From Posidonia oceanica (lineage: Eukaryota > Streptophyta > Magnoliopsida > Alismatales > Posidoniaceae), in the NCBI GenBank assembly GCA_037176725.1, contig JAZBRS010000057.1, positions 82,419,501 to 82,483,500 of the forward strand: 64,000 nucleotides of DNA, read 5' to 3'. Shown here piece by piece: positions 31,230-44,210 of this stretch (within the stretch, counting starts at the first letter, position 1; every line of letters begins with the position of its first letter). Under the pieces are notes generated by a model. That model saw nothing but the letters and a program-made list of their open reading frames with translations, was not told where the DNA came from and made no database searches. A program made the position numbers and the translations under genes.

Positions 31230-32720
31230 GGTTTTTATAAGGTTTAAATTTAAGTTTCGTTTGAAATTGAAATAAAGTCCAGCCAGTTTTTAGGTTTACA
31301 TTTAAGTCCTGATCTCGTTTGAATTTCATTTAAGTTTGATTTTTTAACTTTATTACATTACATTTAAGTCCAGCATTTTATTTTATTTTCAATTCAGTTC
31401 TGCATCAATTTCAGAAGTTATTTAATTCCAATTTTTATCTTATTGCATTGCATTTGCATCCTATCTTTTATTTTATTTGCACATTAGTCCAGTCTGATGT
31501 AGATTTCATTTAAATCTCTGTTTAAATCATATTACATTGCTAAAAAACCCAAAAACATGTTTTATTTGCAGTTGAGTCCAATCCAGTATTAGATGTCATT
31601 TAATTTTCTTTCTTTTATCTTATTACATTAACTTTTAGTCCTTTAGATTTGTTCTATTACATGCAAGTCCAATCCAGGTATGATTTTTATTTCATTTAAA
31701 CTTTATTACATTATCTTTTTATCTGTTGATTTATTTTTATTGCATATAGGTCCAGTCCAGGTTAGACTTTCATTTAAATTTCATTTAAACTTTATTACAT
31801 TGCATTTTAATCTGTTAGTTTACTTTTATTGCAAGTAGGTCCAGCTGCTGTGTTTATCTTGTTTTATTTCTTTACTGTTAGACCCTCCCTTTTATTTTTA
31901 CTGCATCCAAGTCCCTTTTATGTTGCATTTCATTTAAATAGTTTTTAAAACTTTATTGCATTATGTTTAAGTCCTGCATTTTTGTTATTTTGCATACAGG
32001 TCCTGTAATTGCTTACATTGCATCCTTATTTCCTTACTGTTAAGTCCTGCATTATATTTTTATCGCATTTAGGTCCATTTTTGCATTGCATTCCATTTAT
32101 TTCATGTTTTTAGAATATCATGGCATTAGCATTTAATCATGTAGTATAGTTTTTATTATATTTAAGTCCTTCATGCATTGCATTTCATTTAAATAGTTTT
32201 TACAACCACATTGCATTTGCAGCCATTTTACAATTAGGTCCAGTAACTATGCATAATTGCACATAGGTCCTCCTTCATGCATTTAATCATTTAATTAAGC
32301 ATTTAAATCACTGCATTGCTGTTTCTGTAGTGTTGCATTAATTTGCATTTAGGCTCCTCTATTTATTTTGATTTGCATTTAGGCCCCTGCATTTATTCTA
32401 ATTGCATTTTTAGTCCTTACACTCACTCCAATTGCATATTAACCCCGACATTTATTTTAATTTGCATTTAGGCCCCTACATTCACTCTACTTGCATATTA
32501 GGTCCCTGCATTTATTTAATTTGCATTTAGACCCTTATATTTATTTTAATTCGCATCTAGGCCCCTACATTCATTCTAATTGCATTTTAGCCCTTGCATT
32601 CATTCTAATTACCATTTAGTCCTTGCATCTACTCCATCTGTACTTAGGTCCCTGCATTTACTTTAATCACACTTAGGTCCCCACCTTTTGTATTCTTGCA
32701 TGCATTACATCTTCATATCA
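31230..32720 (+). repeat. phased AGGTCC/GCATTTA array in E LTR
   Basis: The longest and clearest version. Between 32340 and 32680, TTGCATTTAGGCCCCTGCA-type units follow each other at about 30-40 bp with ATTTATTTTAATT spacers. Earlier units are more diverged. Confidence 0.7.
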
Positions 32721-33616
32721 TTGCATATCACTTAGGATCTTACCACTTGCACCGTATACATCGTTTCCACAGCCTGTTTTCTCGTGCATACAGATTAGGA
32801 TTTTCCGACCCTGTTTTGTTTCCCCTTTGTTTGTTTCATACTTGCATTGCGTGGCTTTATACTTGATGATTTGTTTCACACTCGCCTTGCATGATTTATC
32901 GCTTCTGTTTTGTTTCCCCTTTGCATGTCGCACACTTGCATTGCGTGGTTTTACCGGTGTTTTGTTTTATCGCCTGCATTTGCATTAGCGCAGTGATGTT
33001 TACTGTCAATAGTTCTTACGAATCAGGGTTCGCCCGGTTCGAAACACTGACAGCGCTGCTGAGCACATAGGTTGCATGTTTACTTTCCTTGTGCACCACA
33101 TCATTTAGAACACACGTTTGAGCATGTAATTACAGCATATCTAGCATTTAAACATTCAGGCATCATTTAGCAAGCATTCATGGCACTTAGGCATTCAAAA
33201 CATGCATTATCCCTCAAAAGCGAGCGTAAGTCAAGAAAGACCAGTTCCGGGCGTGTCGGGGGTGCCTAACACCTTCCCCACGTGTAACAGGAGTCCTTAC
33301 CCTTTCTCTGGACCTGCAATGACCGTTTTACCCCTATCCTTGGCACGAGTCATCCCTTTTGCATTGTTTTTGCATTCATTTTGTAGTTTTCCTGTTCCCC
33401 CCGGTTTTCCTTGTCTCCTAATTGAATAGACTAGGTGGCGACTCCCTTTTGTCTTATCTCTTTTATCTTCGTGTTTTCCCGGTATTTTCGAGTCGAGTTT
33501 CTCCCTAGATTCACTGTCGACAGCGGCTTCTTCCCCCACTCATGGCACGATCGCATCACGAGCTATGGCAGCATGCGAGGCCCACCGTGGGCTTCCGAGA
33601 AGAGGTCACAGGAAAG

Positions 33617-33634
33617 TGGCGACTCCATTGGGGA
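33617..33634 (+). other. primer-binding site of E
   Basis: TGGCGACTCCATTGGGGA, six bases after the GGTCACA LTR end at 33610. It differs from the A site at two positions, both as in a C/G-to-T/A decayed site. Confidence 0.82.
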
Positions 33635-34798
33635 TATTTAGACTCCGGCTTTCGTTTTGGCTTTCTCGTTTGCTTGGATTTTGCATTCTGCTTGCCTATT
33701 GCTTATTTCCTTGCCTTATTGCTTGCCTTATGCCTGTTTATGTGCCCTATTACTTACATCACCTTTACTTGCTTTATTTGCGCATTTTACATGTTTAAAT
33801 ACTTGTTTGGAGCAATTATACATACTTTTTGAGTGGTGAATGCTTGGTTTCACACAGTTGCTATGCCACCACACGTGCACATGCCATACGTACCTACTTT
33901 TTGACATGATAAGTGTTTTCTTTTCACTACCATGTCCACGACACCAGAACATAACATGAGCATGCCTTTTGCAGTGATTGAATGTTGTTTGCTTGCCATG
34001 TTTCAGTGATTTTCTTCCCTTTTTTGCATTAAGCCTAAGGACAATTAGAGATTGATTTGTTTTCCCCCATGGTTAACTAAAAGTGGCAAGTAAAAAGCAA
34101 ATCTAGGAGCAACTAGAGATTCAAACACACATTCATCCCCTTTGAGTTAATAAAACATGCAAGATAAAAGACTTTAATCATATTGCATGAAGCATCATAT
34201 AGGGCATGCATCTTCTCATCCCTGAGTCCTCCTACTAGTTTGAGAAGGATGGTCCCGGTCTTTCCCCTCATCGCTTTGGCGTGTGGTGAATTGGTCGGTC
34301 CGTCCCCCCTTGTCTGGGGTCGCGTCGGTGTTAGTAAAGTGTACAACCTTTGCTTTGGCAAGGGCCGAGACTCTTAATGCACCACCCGTTGTTTACCTGA
34401 GCTTTGGCCAGTTTAGACTGGAGCCTTTACTTTCTATCCGAGTCGGTGACCCGTACCCTTGTGAGTCCGAAGTAGACTACCTACTAGGACACACTAGATT
34501 GGTGAGAGAGAGCATGTTAGAAAGCATACCATTTGCATGAATGCATCCATACCATCATTTAAACACTTGCATTGTTTTTCTTTCGGGTTCTAACGCATGT
34601 TTGCTTTGTCTGTCACAGAGATCAGTGAGTGAGTTCCCTAGTCGGAGCTTGAGTGCTTTTCTTCACCGACGCCCCTATTGTGACACTTGTTCTTGACCCT
34701 CCTCTTTTGAGCTATTCACCTTTGCGACTGTAGCTCCTCCTAGGCGTCATCTTTCACCTTTCCGTCGCAGCCCTATTCTTACCCGCTCTCGGTCAGCC
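33635..34798 (+). other. 5' leader of element E
   Basis: Leader with the conserved module at 34190-34460, homologous to A, D and F. Its short frame is split between 34183-34377 and 34283-34540 in different phases, so no peptide is conserved here. The remainder is T-rich with GCATG words. Confidence 0.55.
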
Positions 34799-36983
34799 AT
34801 GGCCCAGCGCACCCTTGAGCCCTAGCTTACTCTTGTTGTTCTGGAGGGGTTTCCACTTAGGTCCCTCCGACTCCCGTCTTAACCCCTTCTGTGCCCCTTA
34901 CGACGCCGGGGTTTCCCCCCTTTACGTCTAGGGGACCCCTGCGTACCGTAGGGTCTGGGCAAGTCTATGCCCCTCCAGATCTTGTCACCGAGGCTACTTT
35001 GGTGACTACCACTCGCATCCCGGAGACTGTCCCGACTCCTTCTGACCCGCAGGGCTATATTACCTATGGCACTGGCCCTGCTGTGGTGACCACTTTTGTA
35101 GGATCCCTGTCTCTTGGACAGTCTGTGTCCCCACCTCTTGGATCTGATCTCCTGTCGTCACAAAACATCCGTATCCCTGCTGACGGACCTCCTGAAGTGC
35201 GGTATCGGTATCTAATGGAAATTGCCCAGGCCTTCTAGGGCATGGCTCAATCAATCTGCCCCTCCTTGATTCCTTCTATTCCTGAGGTTCCCCTGCATCC
35301 TGCCCTTGCAACCTAGGCTTTCCCTGCTGCACCGCTGCCTCGGCCATCGCCTCAGCTACTTTCTGCTCTGGTGATAAGGGCGCAGCCTTCGCCCTCTGCA
35401 TTCACTTCACTCACTGCACAGCATGTCTCTCCGTCACCTAGTGGCCAGTCCCTCGGGTTGGTTGGAGCACAGCACCGCACAGGCCCACCGCCTGGCGCCA
35501 TGCTAGCGCAGTTGCTATTGCTCCAGCACTCAGCACCACCCACCACACAGCATCTCACCTACCCCCACCCCCTGCATCAGCAAGTTCCTACCCTTGCATA
35601 CATTCCTGCATACACTGCACCCATGTACGGATACGCCGGCCATTACGTCGTGCCACCAGGCGATGCGATGGTGGACCCGGAGGAGCAACTCGGTGCGACC
35701 CAATCGGCGTATGTGGTCCTTGCCCCCACTGCCCCATCTCCTTCGGCAGCAAATCCAGATCCCTACGACGATAGGTTCGCCGTACTTGAAAAAGCACTTT
35801 ATCAAGTGCAGGGCACAGACCTCCACTCTTACCAGTTTCGGGACCTCTGCTATTTCCCAGAGGCGGTGCTCCCACCGAAATTCCACATCCCGGACTTTGA
35901 AAAATACAACGGTAGGGGCTGCCCTATCGCCCACATGAAAGCGTATTGCGGAGACCTTGCTCAGCTCCAGGCTGATGACAGGTTGTTGATCCGCCTGTTC
36001 CAGAAGAGTCTCACTAGCCCAGTCCTCAAGTGGTTTACATCACTTGATATGGCCACCATTAAGACTTGGAACGACCTTAGTAGGGCATTCCTGGAACAGT
36101 ACTCTTTCAATCTCGACCTAGTCCCTAAGCGTGAGGACCTTGTCGCCATCAAGTAGAGACCCAATGAGCCGTTCGGGGAGTATGTTGGCTGTTGGCGCGC
36201 TCTCGCCTCGTAGGTTCGCGATAAACCCTCTGACGAGGAGTCTATCGAGATCGTAATTCGAGGCGCGTAGCCATCCACTGAGGCTCTGCTTGCCATTTAG
36301 CTAGTCACTAACTTTGCATCTTTGATTTGGGCTAGCACACATGTGGAGAGCTCCCTACGGAGCGACAACTTCCCAGCACTCACCGCCTTTGCCAAGCAGG
36401 CCACGGTGGCAATGGCAGCAACAACAACAACCATGGTGGCAACAACAACAACAACCCTAGGAGAAGGGACCTCCCAAGGACCGCCATCGCATACCTCAAC
36501 GATCCTGCTGCTCCCGTTCACATGGTGGCTCAGCCTAGCCCGAATCAGGTAGTCTATACACCCGCACCTAATGCACCACACACTCCACAAATCACCACCA
36601 CCACTCGACTGGTATATCCAGCCGCACCGGTCTGGCAAGGACAATACCAAGGAGCGAGATGGCCTCCACGTCGCCACACTCAGCTAGTAGAGCCGCTGAG
36701 TGCTGTCCTCCCTAAGGTAGCGTCGCTCCTCACGCCCCCCGAGATCCGCCCACCACCGAACCCTCTTCCAAGGTGGTACAGGACGGACCAATTCTGCGAC
36801 TTTCATCGAGCTGTCGAGCACTTGACGAATAGTTGCCTCACTCTGCGGGGCGCGGTGCAAGATTTGATGGACCGAAAGGTCATTGTGATCAATACACAGG
36901 AGGCGGCATCTTCATCCACACCTCCACCTGCATCCACACATGCATTAGGAGTAGCACCCTCCCATTCCAACATCGTCCACTAG
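34799..36983 (+). pseudogene. gag: gag of element E, decayed
   Basis: Starts at the conserved M-A-Q ATG at 34799 but meets TAG after eight codons, with further stops and phase changes. The core is readable at 35371-36156 (F-P-E-A-V-L-P-P-K-F-H-I-P-D-F, P-V-L-K-W-F-T-S-L-D-M). It continues through TAG codons at the Gln positions of I-K-Q, A-S-Q-V and G-A-Q. A frameshift lies in the CAACAA-repeat linker near 36420-36520. The knuckle C-D-F-H...E-H-L-T-N-S-C follows at about 36795-36840. Most nonsense codons are TAG where F has CAG/CAA, consistent with C-to-T decay. Confidence 0.82.
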
Positions 36984-39196
36984 CCTTTGCCAGAGCATTC
37001 TAGCTCAGGAGGCATGGGGACCTCAGGTGTACACTCTATCTTCCCCTCCAAGTCCGCTATGTCCATAGTGGACCCCTTTGATCTCATCCACTTTGTTTCT
37101 GAACCATTCCCTTCTTCTCGTTATCGCGTGGCACTTGCCGGTTCCGAGTCGGGAATACATATGATCCGATTGAATGCTGAGTCGGAGCGTGCTACCGCAA
37201 GGCCCGCCATGCAATCTGAGGCTCAATCCCCCATTCGCCTACAAGCTAGGCCCCAACCAGAGCCATCACAGCTATCCCAGCAGCACCCCTTAATCCTCCA
37301 CTCCCCAGCATACACCTCGGTAGCCCCTCTCGAGCTCGCAGCTCGTGCTCCCTTGGTAGTTAACCTGACCAGGGATACCCACCGCGTCCCTTATGACTAC
37401 CCCGTAGAAACTTGTGCGGAGATCACGCGGTCGGGGAGGGTATATAGACCTGTGGCTACAGCAGCCAGGCCCAACCGCCTAGAACCCACTCCATTAACAG
37501 GCCAGCTTCCACCAGCAAATCAACCCCCAACTGCAGGCCAGTGCTCTGAGCCCACCACCACAGAAACCCATACCAAGGCTACCCCATCTACTTCTAAAAA
37601 AGACCAGCCTTTAGCTGATGTTACAGCCCAGCTAAGAAAAGTCAAGGCTGACATTTCCATTTGGGACCTTATTCATTCTTCCACCGAACGCTGTGAGGCT
37701 TTTCTTCGCGTGTTCCAAGTCGCCCATGTATCCCAAGCCATTGAGCCCTCTACCCTGGGGAACATGGTTGCGATGATTGCAGAGCCGCAGGTCATCTCCT
37801 TCTCAAGTGATGAGCTGCCATCGGCGGGGACTAACCATAACCAGTCCTTGTTCGTCACGGTACAATTCAAAACCTTCCGCATTCCCCACTCGCTGGTTGA
37901 CAATGGGTCAGGCCTTAACATCTGTCCCTTGCGTATAGCATTGAAGCTTGGATTCAAAACCGAGGATATCATACCAGTTGTGAAAGGAATGACATCTTTT
38001 GATAACACGCACCATGACTCTTTGGGGATCCTGGTTATTCCCCTCTCCATCGGCCTGGTCGTCTTCGATGTGGAATTCTATATCGTCGACCTGGAACCCT
38101 CTTTTAATCTTCTGCTTGGGCATCCTTGGCTCCACAAGCATCAAGTGATCCCTTTGACCCTCCACCGTATGATCAAGTTCCACTCGGGCGACGAGATTAT
38201 CGTTGTCATGGCAGAAAATTTTGAAAAGGAACCAGTCGATGTGATCTCTTCGGTCTCCCGACGGACTCTACGGTTTGATCCCAAGCTGTCAGATGTTATG
38301 TATCAGGTTAACCGGTTTGAGTCGGTTAACTATATTCCTGCTCTTGAACATGTCAACTTTCTGGCCATTCATAACAACCCTTCCTGGATGGTTGAGAACA
38401 TTTGCCACAGATGGGGCTACGCGAAGCGAATGCCACTCAGGTGTCACGGCCAAGGGATCGCCGGACCAATCAAGGCTGAGGAGCGTAAAGACTTTGAAGG
38501 CCTAGGATACGGCTTGCAACCCCGTGACGGTGAGTGCCTACACTCGAGGAGACGGAAGCTCGTGATCCCTCGGGACCTCACAAACTTCGTCAGTGCAGGT
38601 ATCCTGGATCCAAACACCAGCCAAGCCTTAGCTCAGCAGACACAGTGCTAGATCCCCTCACTGCCGACAGAGGAATGGGTCTATATCGAGGACTATTACT
38701 TGGACGAGGAGCAGCCCAGCACAGTCATACCTGGTCAGACCAAAGAGTAGATCCAGATCAGTCCAACCAATTCTTGGTCAGTATGTCTGGCCCTCCCTTC
38801 TGCTGATACAGTTGCAAACTCCGCAGGCTCTATGACAGAGATGACATCTCCCTTCCCTCCTGCAGCTTCGTATATGCCTCTGACGGCTGCAACAACAGCA
38901 ACAGGGTCAGAAGCACATCTGCAGGGACCCTCCATCAGTCCATTTGTGGCCGCAGCCACACCTATACAGAAGTCACCCTCTCTGGCGACGCGGTCAGTCG
39001 AGTCAGGCGACACCGTAACTCAGCCCGCCTTATCAACTGCACCACCAGCAAAGCAGGCGACACCCATAGCCACCAAGCTGTCAGCTTCAGCAGCTCAAGC
39101 CTCGTGGTGGGCCCCCACGGCGTCGCCAGTGAAACAATCACTATCACTCAAGGGCGCCAGCGTTTTATTCCCCAGCACAACCATTCAATCAACGCC
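36984..39196 (+). pseudogene. pro: protease region of element E, cut by F
   Basis: An open frame of 554 codons (36987-38651), preceded by TAG at 36984 at the junction with gag. It carries the aspartic-protease region: catalytic-type V-D-N-G-S-G-L-N at 37896-37919, then F-D-V-E-F-Y-I-V-D-L and L-L-L-G-H-P-W-L-H-K-H. The usual D-T/S-G is D-N-G, as often in this lineage. Further TAG codons at 38649 and 38747 interrupt the downstream Pro/Ser/Ala-rich spacer. At 39196 the frame runs into the LTR of F. Confidence 0.8.
39192..39196. other. left target site of F (ACGCC)
   Basis: Five bases before the TGTTGACACCCC start of F; the expected partner is off the window. Confidence 0.5.
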
Positions 39197-40859
39197 TGTT
39201 GACACCCCATCTTGGCAGGCTTGGATCCTTGGAGCCCTCCCGATGATTGCTGGACTCAAACCCCAAAGCCAAACCCTAATCCTCTTCTTTACCCTTCAAA
39301 ATCAGCCCATCTTGACCTAAGCCTTTACCCCTCTTCCCAAGCTCAAAACCTAACCAAAACCCATAGGAAAACCCACCAACACTCACTTAACAAGCCTACC
39401 CAAGAACCCAGAAATTTCCAAACCTAGACCATTCCCAAAAACCCTAGAAAACCTAGGCAAAACTCCCCTTTTTCTACACCTTGAAACCCCTCCAAAACCT
39501 TCTTAGAATCAAACCAAAACTTCAGGACGAACACCTCAAACCCTAGGCTGCCCACTCACCAATTTTCACCCCATTCCAAGACCCTTAAGACCCCCTTTCA
39601 TCCAAATTATCCTTCTCTCTCTCCGGGATTATCATTTTCTCTCTCCTCTCTCTCTCCTGATTATCATCTCTCTTTTCATCCCCTTTTTGCCCTTTTTCTG
39701 GCCTGGCTGTGGGCCCCCTTTATGCTTCTATCCTTCCTCTATCTTATTCCTATTTTTACTTTATTTTTAACACTTTCCCTAATTTTCAAAAAATCCTTTT
39801 CCTTCAACCTATCTCTTTTCCTTTTATCTCCCTCTTTTTTCCATTTCTTTCCTCCTTCTCTTTTCCTTTTCCCTCTCTTGCAAAAATCCATGAAAACCCC
39901 TAAAAATCTGTAAAACCCCAAAATATAAAAGAAACAAATCAGAACCCTAAGAAAAACAATTAAAAAAACATTAAACAAGCAATTAAAAACCTAAACTTAA
40001 CTAAATCAAACTAAAAGGAAAACCAAGCATGTAAGCTAAAAAATGCAAGACAAATCTAAAGAAAACACTAAAAAATCAAGGAAAAAACTAAAATAAAACC
40101 AAAATCTACCAAAAGTAAAAACCCCATCAAAAGAATTAAAAAACAAACCCTAAAAAGAAGAATTAAAAAACAAACACTAAAACAAGTAATTAAAGAAACA
40201 AAGAGACTTAACCTAACAAACCTAAGGAAAAAACAAATTAAAAACTCAATTAAAAGGAAAAGAAAAACACATTTAAAAGATTTAAAAACACCCTATCAAA
40301 CCAGAAAAATCTAACTAAAAACTTCAAGAAAAATCAACAAGTAAAAATCAAAGCATAATTTAAAAGACTTAAGAAAGAAAAAACCCTAAGAAGACTAAGA
40401 CTTAAAAACCCAAAACCAATCTTGGTTAATACAAAAATAAATCCTAAAAAATCCTAATCAATATCCTAAGTGTCCAACAAAGGAAACACATTTTTTAAAA
40501 CAATTTAAAAAAGGTTTAACAAACATTTAATCAAGTGAAAACCAATTAAAAGCAAAACCAAAACCCTAAAACCCTAATCAAGCCCAAAACCCATTTAAAC
40601 CACACTAATTAACCAAAAGAAGTCATTAAAAAATCTGATTAAGATCCTAATTCACAGCACAAGCACCCTAATATTTCTACTTATTTTTAATTTATTTTTT
40701 CCTATTTTATTTCTCTTCTTTTCCCTCTCTTTCTTTCTTCCTTCTCATTTCTCTTTCTTTTTTCTTCCTTACTGGGCCCAATTCAGTCCGTCTCCCCTTT
40801 CTTCTTCATTTCTTTTTTCTTTCTTTTTTACCTTCGGCCCGCAGCCCAGCCTTCTTCAC

Positions 40860-42200
40860 CCGTCTTCTTCCTTAGCTTCTGCGTTTTCTCCTCAGCTTTT
40901 CCTCCCGTGAACGGCAGCTACAGCTCTCCCTCCTTCGTTTGAAATTCAAGCTTCCATCCTTTCATCTACAGCAGCTTGCCGCTTCTCCTCTATCTCAGCA
41001 CCATTTCCGGGAGGCATTGAATGCCAATCGCCTCGCCGACGCCCGTCGTTTCTGCTGCAGTGCCGCCGATGGAATTCAAACCTCCAGCGCGCCCAGCAGC
41101 CTCCGTCCTCTGATAAAAAGCCAACCCTTCAATCCTCCTTCATCGCTTTTTGACGCTCCGAGAGAGAGAGAGAGTTGAAATCCAGAGAATTCTCCAGGAA
41201 AGCCTTCTTCTTCTCCCTCTGAAAATCCAGCAGAAATTCCCCTTCCTTTTCCAGCAATCCAAGCCCCTTCCAAGCCTCGAATTCCCTTCCATTTTGATCC
41301 CCCAAGTTCACCCAGAAACCCAGCAGTCCTCCTCCACCATTTCCCAGCCTTTTCCTTCCCTGTAAACGCTCCAGCCCACCCGAACTTTCACCTGAAAAGC
41401 CAACTGTAACCCAACACCTCCTCTCCTGAAATTATCTTCACCACAGTCCACCGCATCTTCCCAAATCCTTCCCCAACACTCACCTGCACTCCACCTTCCA
41501 GAAACACCAGACCTTCAACCCTATCTCTCACCACCGCCTGAGATTTCCACTACAAACACCTTGCCTCACTTCTGTCCAGAATCAGCCCGCCCTTCCAATT
41601 TCTCGCCACACCCTCCAGAACACCAATTCAACCACCTAGAATCCTTCCCCAGACCTCCAGCAATCTCCCCGAAGGCTCCGCTTCGCCGGACGAGCAGCGG
41701 ACAAGGCCCCCCACCTCCAGCTGCTCACTGTCAACCCAAAAGACCCAATCTTCCGCTCGAGCTGCAGAAGCGTCATCCGATCATCCGAGGAGCTCCGGAG
41801 CTTCGTCCTGAAGATGCTCGAACCACCGTGAGCCGCCAGCATCCACCGCAGTGACCAGACGACCATCGCCGGCCAGCTCCGACACTGCTGAGGTCGGGAG
41901 GACGCTCCAGACACGGACACAGGTATTTCCTTACCTTCCCCGCTCTCTCTCCTCCTCCTGTTGCTTCCCCGCCGATCAGAGTCGGCTTCCAAGCCTTCCT
42001 GCTTCGTCCTCGACTCGCCAGTCTTCCTGTCTTCTCCGGCGCCGGTCCCCTGATCTCCGGACGCTCCGCCCAGCAGAACGGACTCCTGACGATTCCCAGA
42101 GCTCCGCACGGTCGCCGGCTACGTCCTCCGCCGTCTTGCGCCTCCCCAAGCTCCCTGTGCCGGCGGTGCTGAGGTCCGGTGGTTCACTGCTACAGTACCT
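40860..42200 (+). other. GC-rich exon-like block of F LTR
   Basis: Counterpart of 970-2330. GACACAGGTATTTCC near 41920 is donor-like. Frames of up to 157 codons occur on both strands in several phases, so no protein is called. Confidence 0.5.
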
Positions 42201-42239
42201 CTCACCGCCGGCAGATTACTGTGCTTTTATTTTTCTGTT

Positions 42240-43290
42240 TATATAGTTTCCGTGCTAATATTGCATGTTTGCCTTAAGTTTTTTTAATTTTTGCGTTTCA
42301 GTCCTCTGTCCATTTAATATGCTTAGTTTTTAATTAAAAATCATGCTAAATTGCTCTGAATATCTGTGCTTTTCAGTATTTTCTTTTCAGTCCTTTTACT
42401 GTACTGTGCTGTTGTATTATTTTGCATTTTAGCCCCTCTGTTCTTGATTTTTGCACTTAAGTCCTGCCCTAAATCAGTTCATTTAATTGCATGCATTTTA
42501 CCATATGAAATTGCATTCTGCATCCCTGCATGTTTTTGATTTTGCATATAGGTCCATGCACTGTAGTAACTTAGGTTTTATTTTTAATTTTTGCATACTG
42601 CATTACATATTTTCCCCCTTGTTTTTGCATATTTGCATTTAGGTCCATTTTAAATGGACAGTAACCATTTGCATGCATTTTGGCTTATTGCATTGCATTT
42701 TCAACCCTGAACTTTTAAAAAATTGCACATCAGTCCTTTTCAGTGTTTTCAGAGCATATTTACCATACAAAATTGCATATTTGACCCCTGCATGATTCAA
42801 AAATCACACATAGGTCCCTGCATCTTTTAAAAACCATGTAAAAAGACTGTTTTGCCCCTAAAGTTGCATCTTAGCTCCTATGCTTACAAAATTGCATGTA
42901 GACCCTCCACTTGCATCCCCAGACTCCCCAGGACCCTGTTTTCTGGAAAATTTGCACTTTAGACCCCAGTTTTTTCCAAAATTGCACTCTGATTTCTTTT
43001 TGTTTTCAAAACCTCTTCCAATGCATACCCTCTTTTCAAATTAGCTTTCTGAGCCCAGTCCTTTGCAAAATAACCTTCTGCCCTCTCCTGTTTTCAAAAC
43101 CCTCCTCTGTAGACCATCTTTTGTGAAAATTTGCATTTTAGCCCCTTTTCTTTTTCAAAAATGCTTTTGAACTCCTGTCTTTTCCAAGTTTGTTCCCCTT
43201 GTTTCCTTTTGCTTGTGCATGCATTCTGCATTCATTTAGCTTTGCATTTTAGCATCCCTTTGCACACACTAAGCACCTTTAGCTCTCCTT
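42240..43290 (+). repeat. phased AGGTCC array in F LTR
   Basis: Units such as TTTGCATTTAGGTCCATTTT and CATAGGTCCCTGCATC recur at irregular spacing. Same module as in L0, A, E and G. Confidence 0.6.
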
Positions 43291-43544
43291 CACTTGGGAG
43301 GACCTTTTGCACGCCCTTAAGACCTCCTGAACACCTAGATCTGCTCTTCTCCCCTATTCTGGCCTTCCTACCTTGAAGCTGCGATATCTTCCGATCCGGC
43401 CGTTGGATCTTCTCAAGCAAGCTGCCCAGGCGACCGCAGCGAAGCGCTCTTCAGCATGGACCAGACAGATCTCAGATCAGGCTCTCGGATTTTCAGGTAT
43501 GTCCTCTTAAACCTCTGCATTGCATTCATTTGCATGCCATTTGC

Positions 43545-43930
43545 ATAGTTTTCCTTGTTTTCGATTTCTGTCTCTTTGAGCATGTAGAATAGGACCTCCC
43601 CTTTCTGCTTAGCAACTCAGATCTCTGTTTTGCGTTCCCCTGTGGACTTTGTGTTGTGTTTTCCCTGGATTCACCACTTAATGTGACTTTCTCCCCCCTT
43701 TTCCACGATCCGATCGCATCGCGAGCTTTGGGCAGCATGCGAGACACACCGTGGAGCGGTTTAGTGGGAAACGGTCATAGAGAGCTGGTAATCCCTCCGT
43801 TTGCTCACTCTCCCCGTTGTAGGTCTTCACACCTACCCTGGGTGGTCCTAAACAATGTCTGTTCTTACACACACATTGTCTTGCTCCTCTTTGGCATCTT
43901 CTGATCTCTTCTTTGCATTTAGCATTCGCA
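43545..43930 (+). other. E-type LTR-terminus module inside F LTR
   Basis: CACGATCCGATCGCATCGCG, CAGCATGCGAGACACACCGTGG and GGTCATAGAGAGCTGGTAATCC align with the last ~90 bp of the E LTR plus the start of its PBS (33545-33630: GATCGCATCACGAGC, GCATGCGAGGCCCACCGTGG, GGTCACAGGAAAGTGGCGAC). It lies between a CATGCCATTTGCA word and the GTTTTGCG repeats, which are adjacent in L0. G has the same module at 57520-57890. Confidence 0.65.
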
Positions 43931-43954
43931 CAGTTTTCCGAGGTTTTATCTCGC

Positions 43955-44210
43955 AGCTTTTGGCACCGTTTTACGTGCCCGTTCTCGTTTTGGCACCGTT
44001 TTGCATGCCTGCTTTGTCTTTCGCGTCGTTTTACACGCTCGTCCTGTTTTTGGCACAGTTTTGCGTGCCCGTCACCGTCTTTTGCACCGATTTGCGTACC
44101 GCTTTGCTTTCTTGCCTGTTTTACGTGCCGACCTTGTCTTTTTGCACCGTTTTGCGCGCTTTCTTGTTTTTCGCCTCGTTTTGCGTGTTTTACGCCGTTT
44201 TCTCTTGCAT
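43955..44210 (+). repeat. GTTTTGCG repeats in F LTR
   Basis: Eight or so diverged copies of the GCACCGTTTTGCGTGCC monomer at about 30-36 bp, much shorter and less regular than in L0 or A. Confidence 0.75.

Larger units (their letters stand above)
26475..33610 (+). repeat. 5' LTR of element E (about 4.1 kb without inserts)
   Basis: Runs from TGTAGACACCCC to GGTCACA; the 7136-bp span includes a 0.6 kb retrocopy and a 2.4 kb LINE. It contains AAACCCTAAA-rich U3 (26530-30290), a TATA box, a GC-rich block (30450-31220), the AGGTCC array, short GTTTTG(C)-type repeats (32750-32960), U5 box (33225-33325) and PBS-like decamer (33436-33445). The terminus differs from L0/A/C and F/G and matches D. Confidence 0.82.
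26475..39196 (+). mobile_element. element E: Tat/Ogre-type, 5' half with two retroposed inserts
   Basis: Begins TGTAGACACCCC at 26475 after GCTAT (26470-26474, the expected target duplication). It comprises a 5' LTR, PBS, leader, gag and protease, and is cut inside the protease-RT spacer at 39196 by element F. RT, integrase and the 3' LTR should lie beyond F, off the window. Confidence 0.85.
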
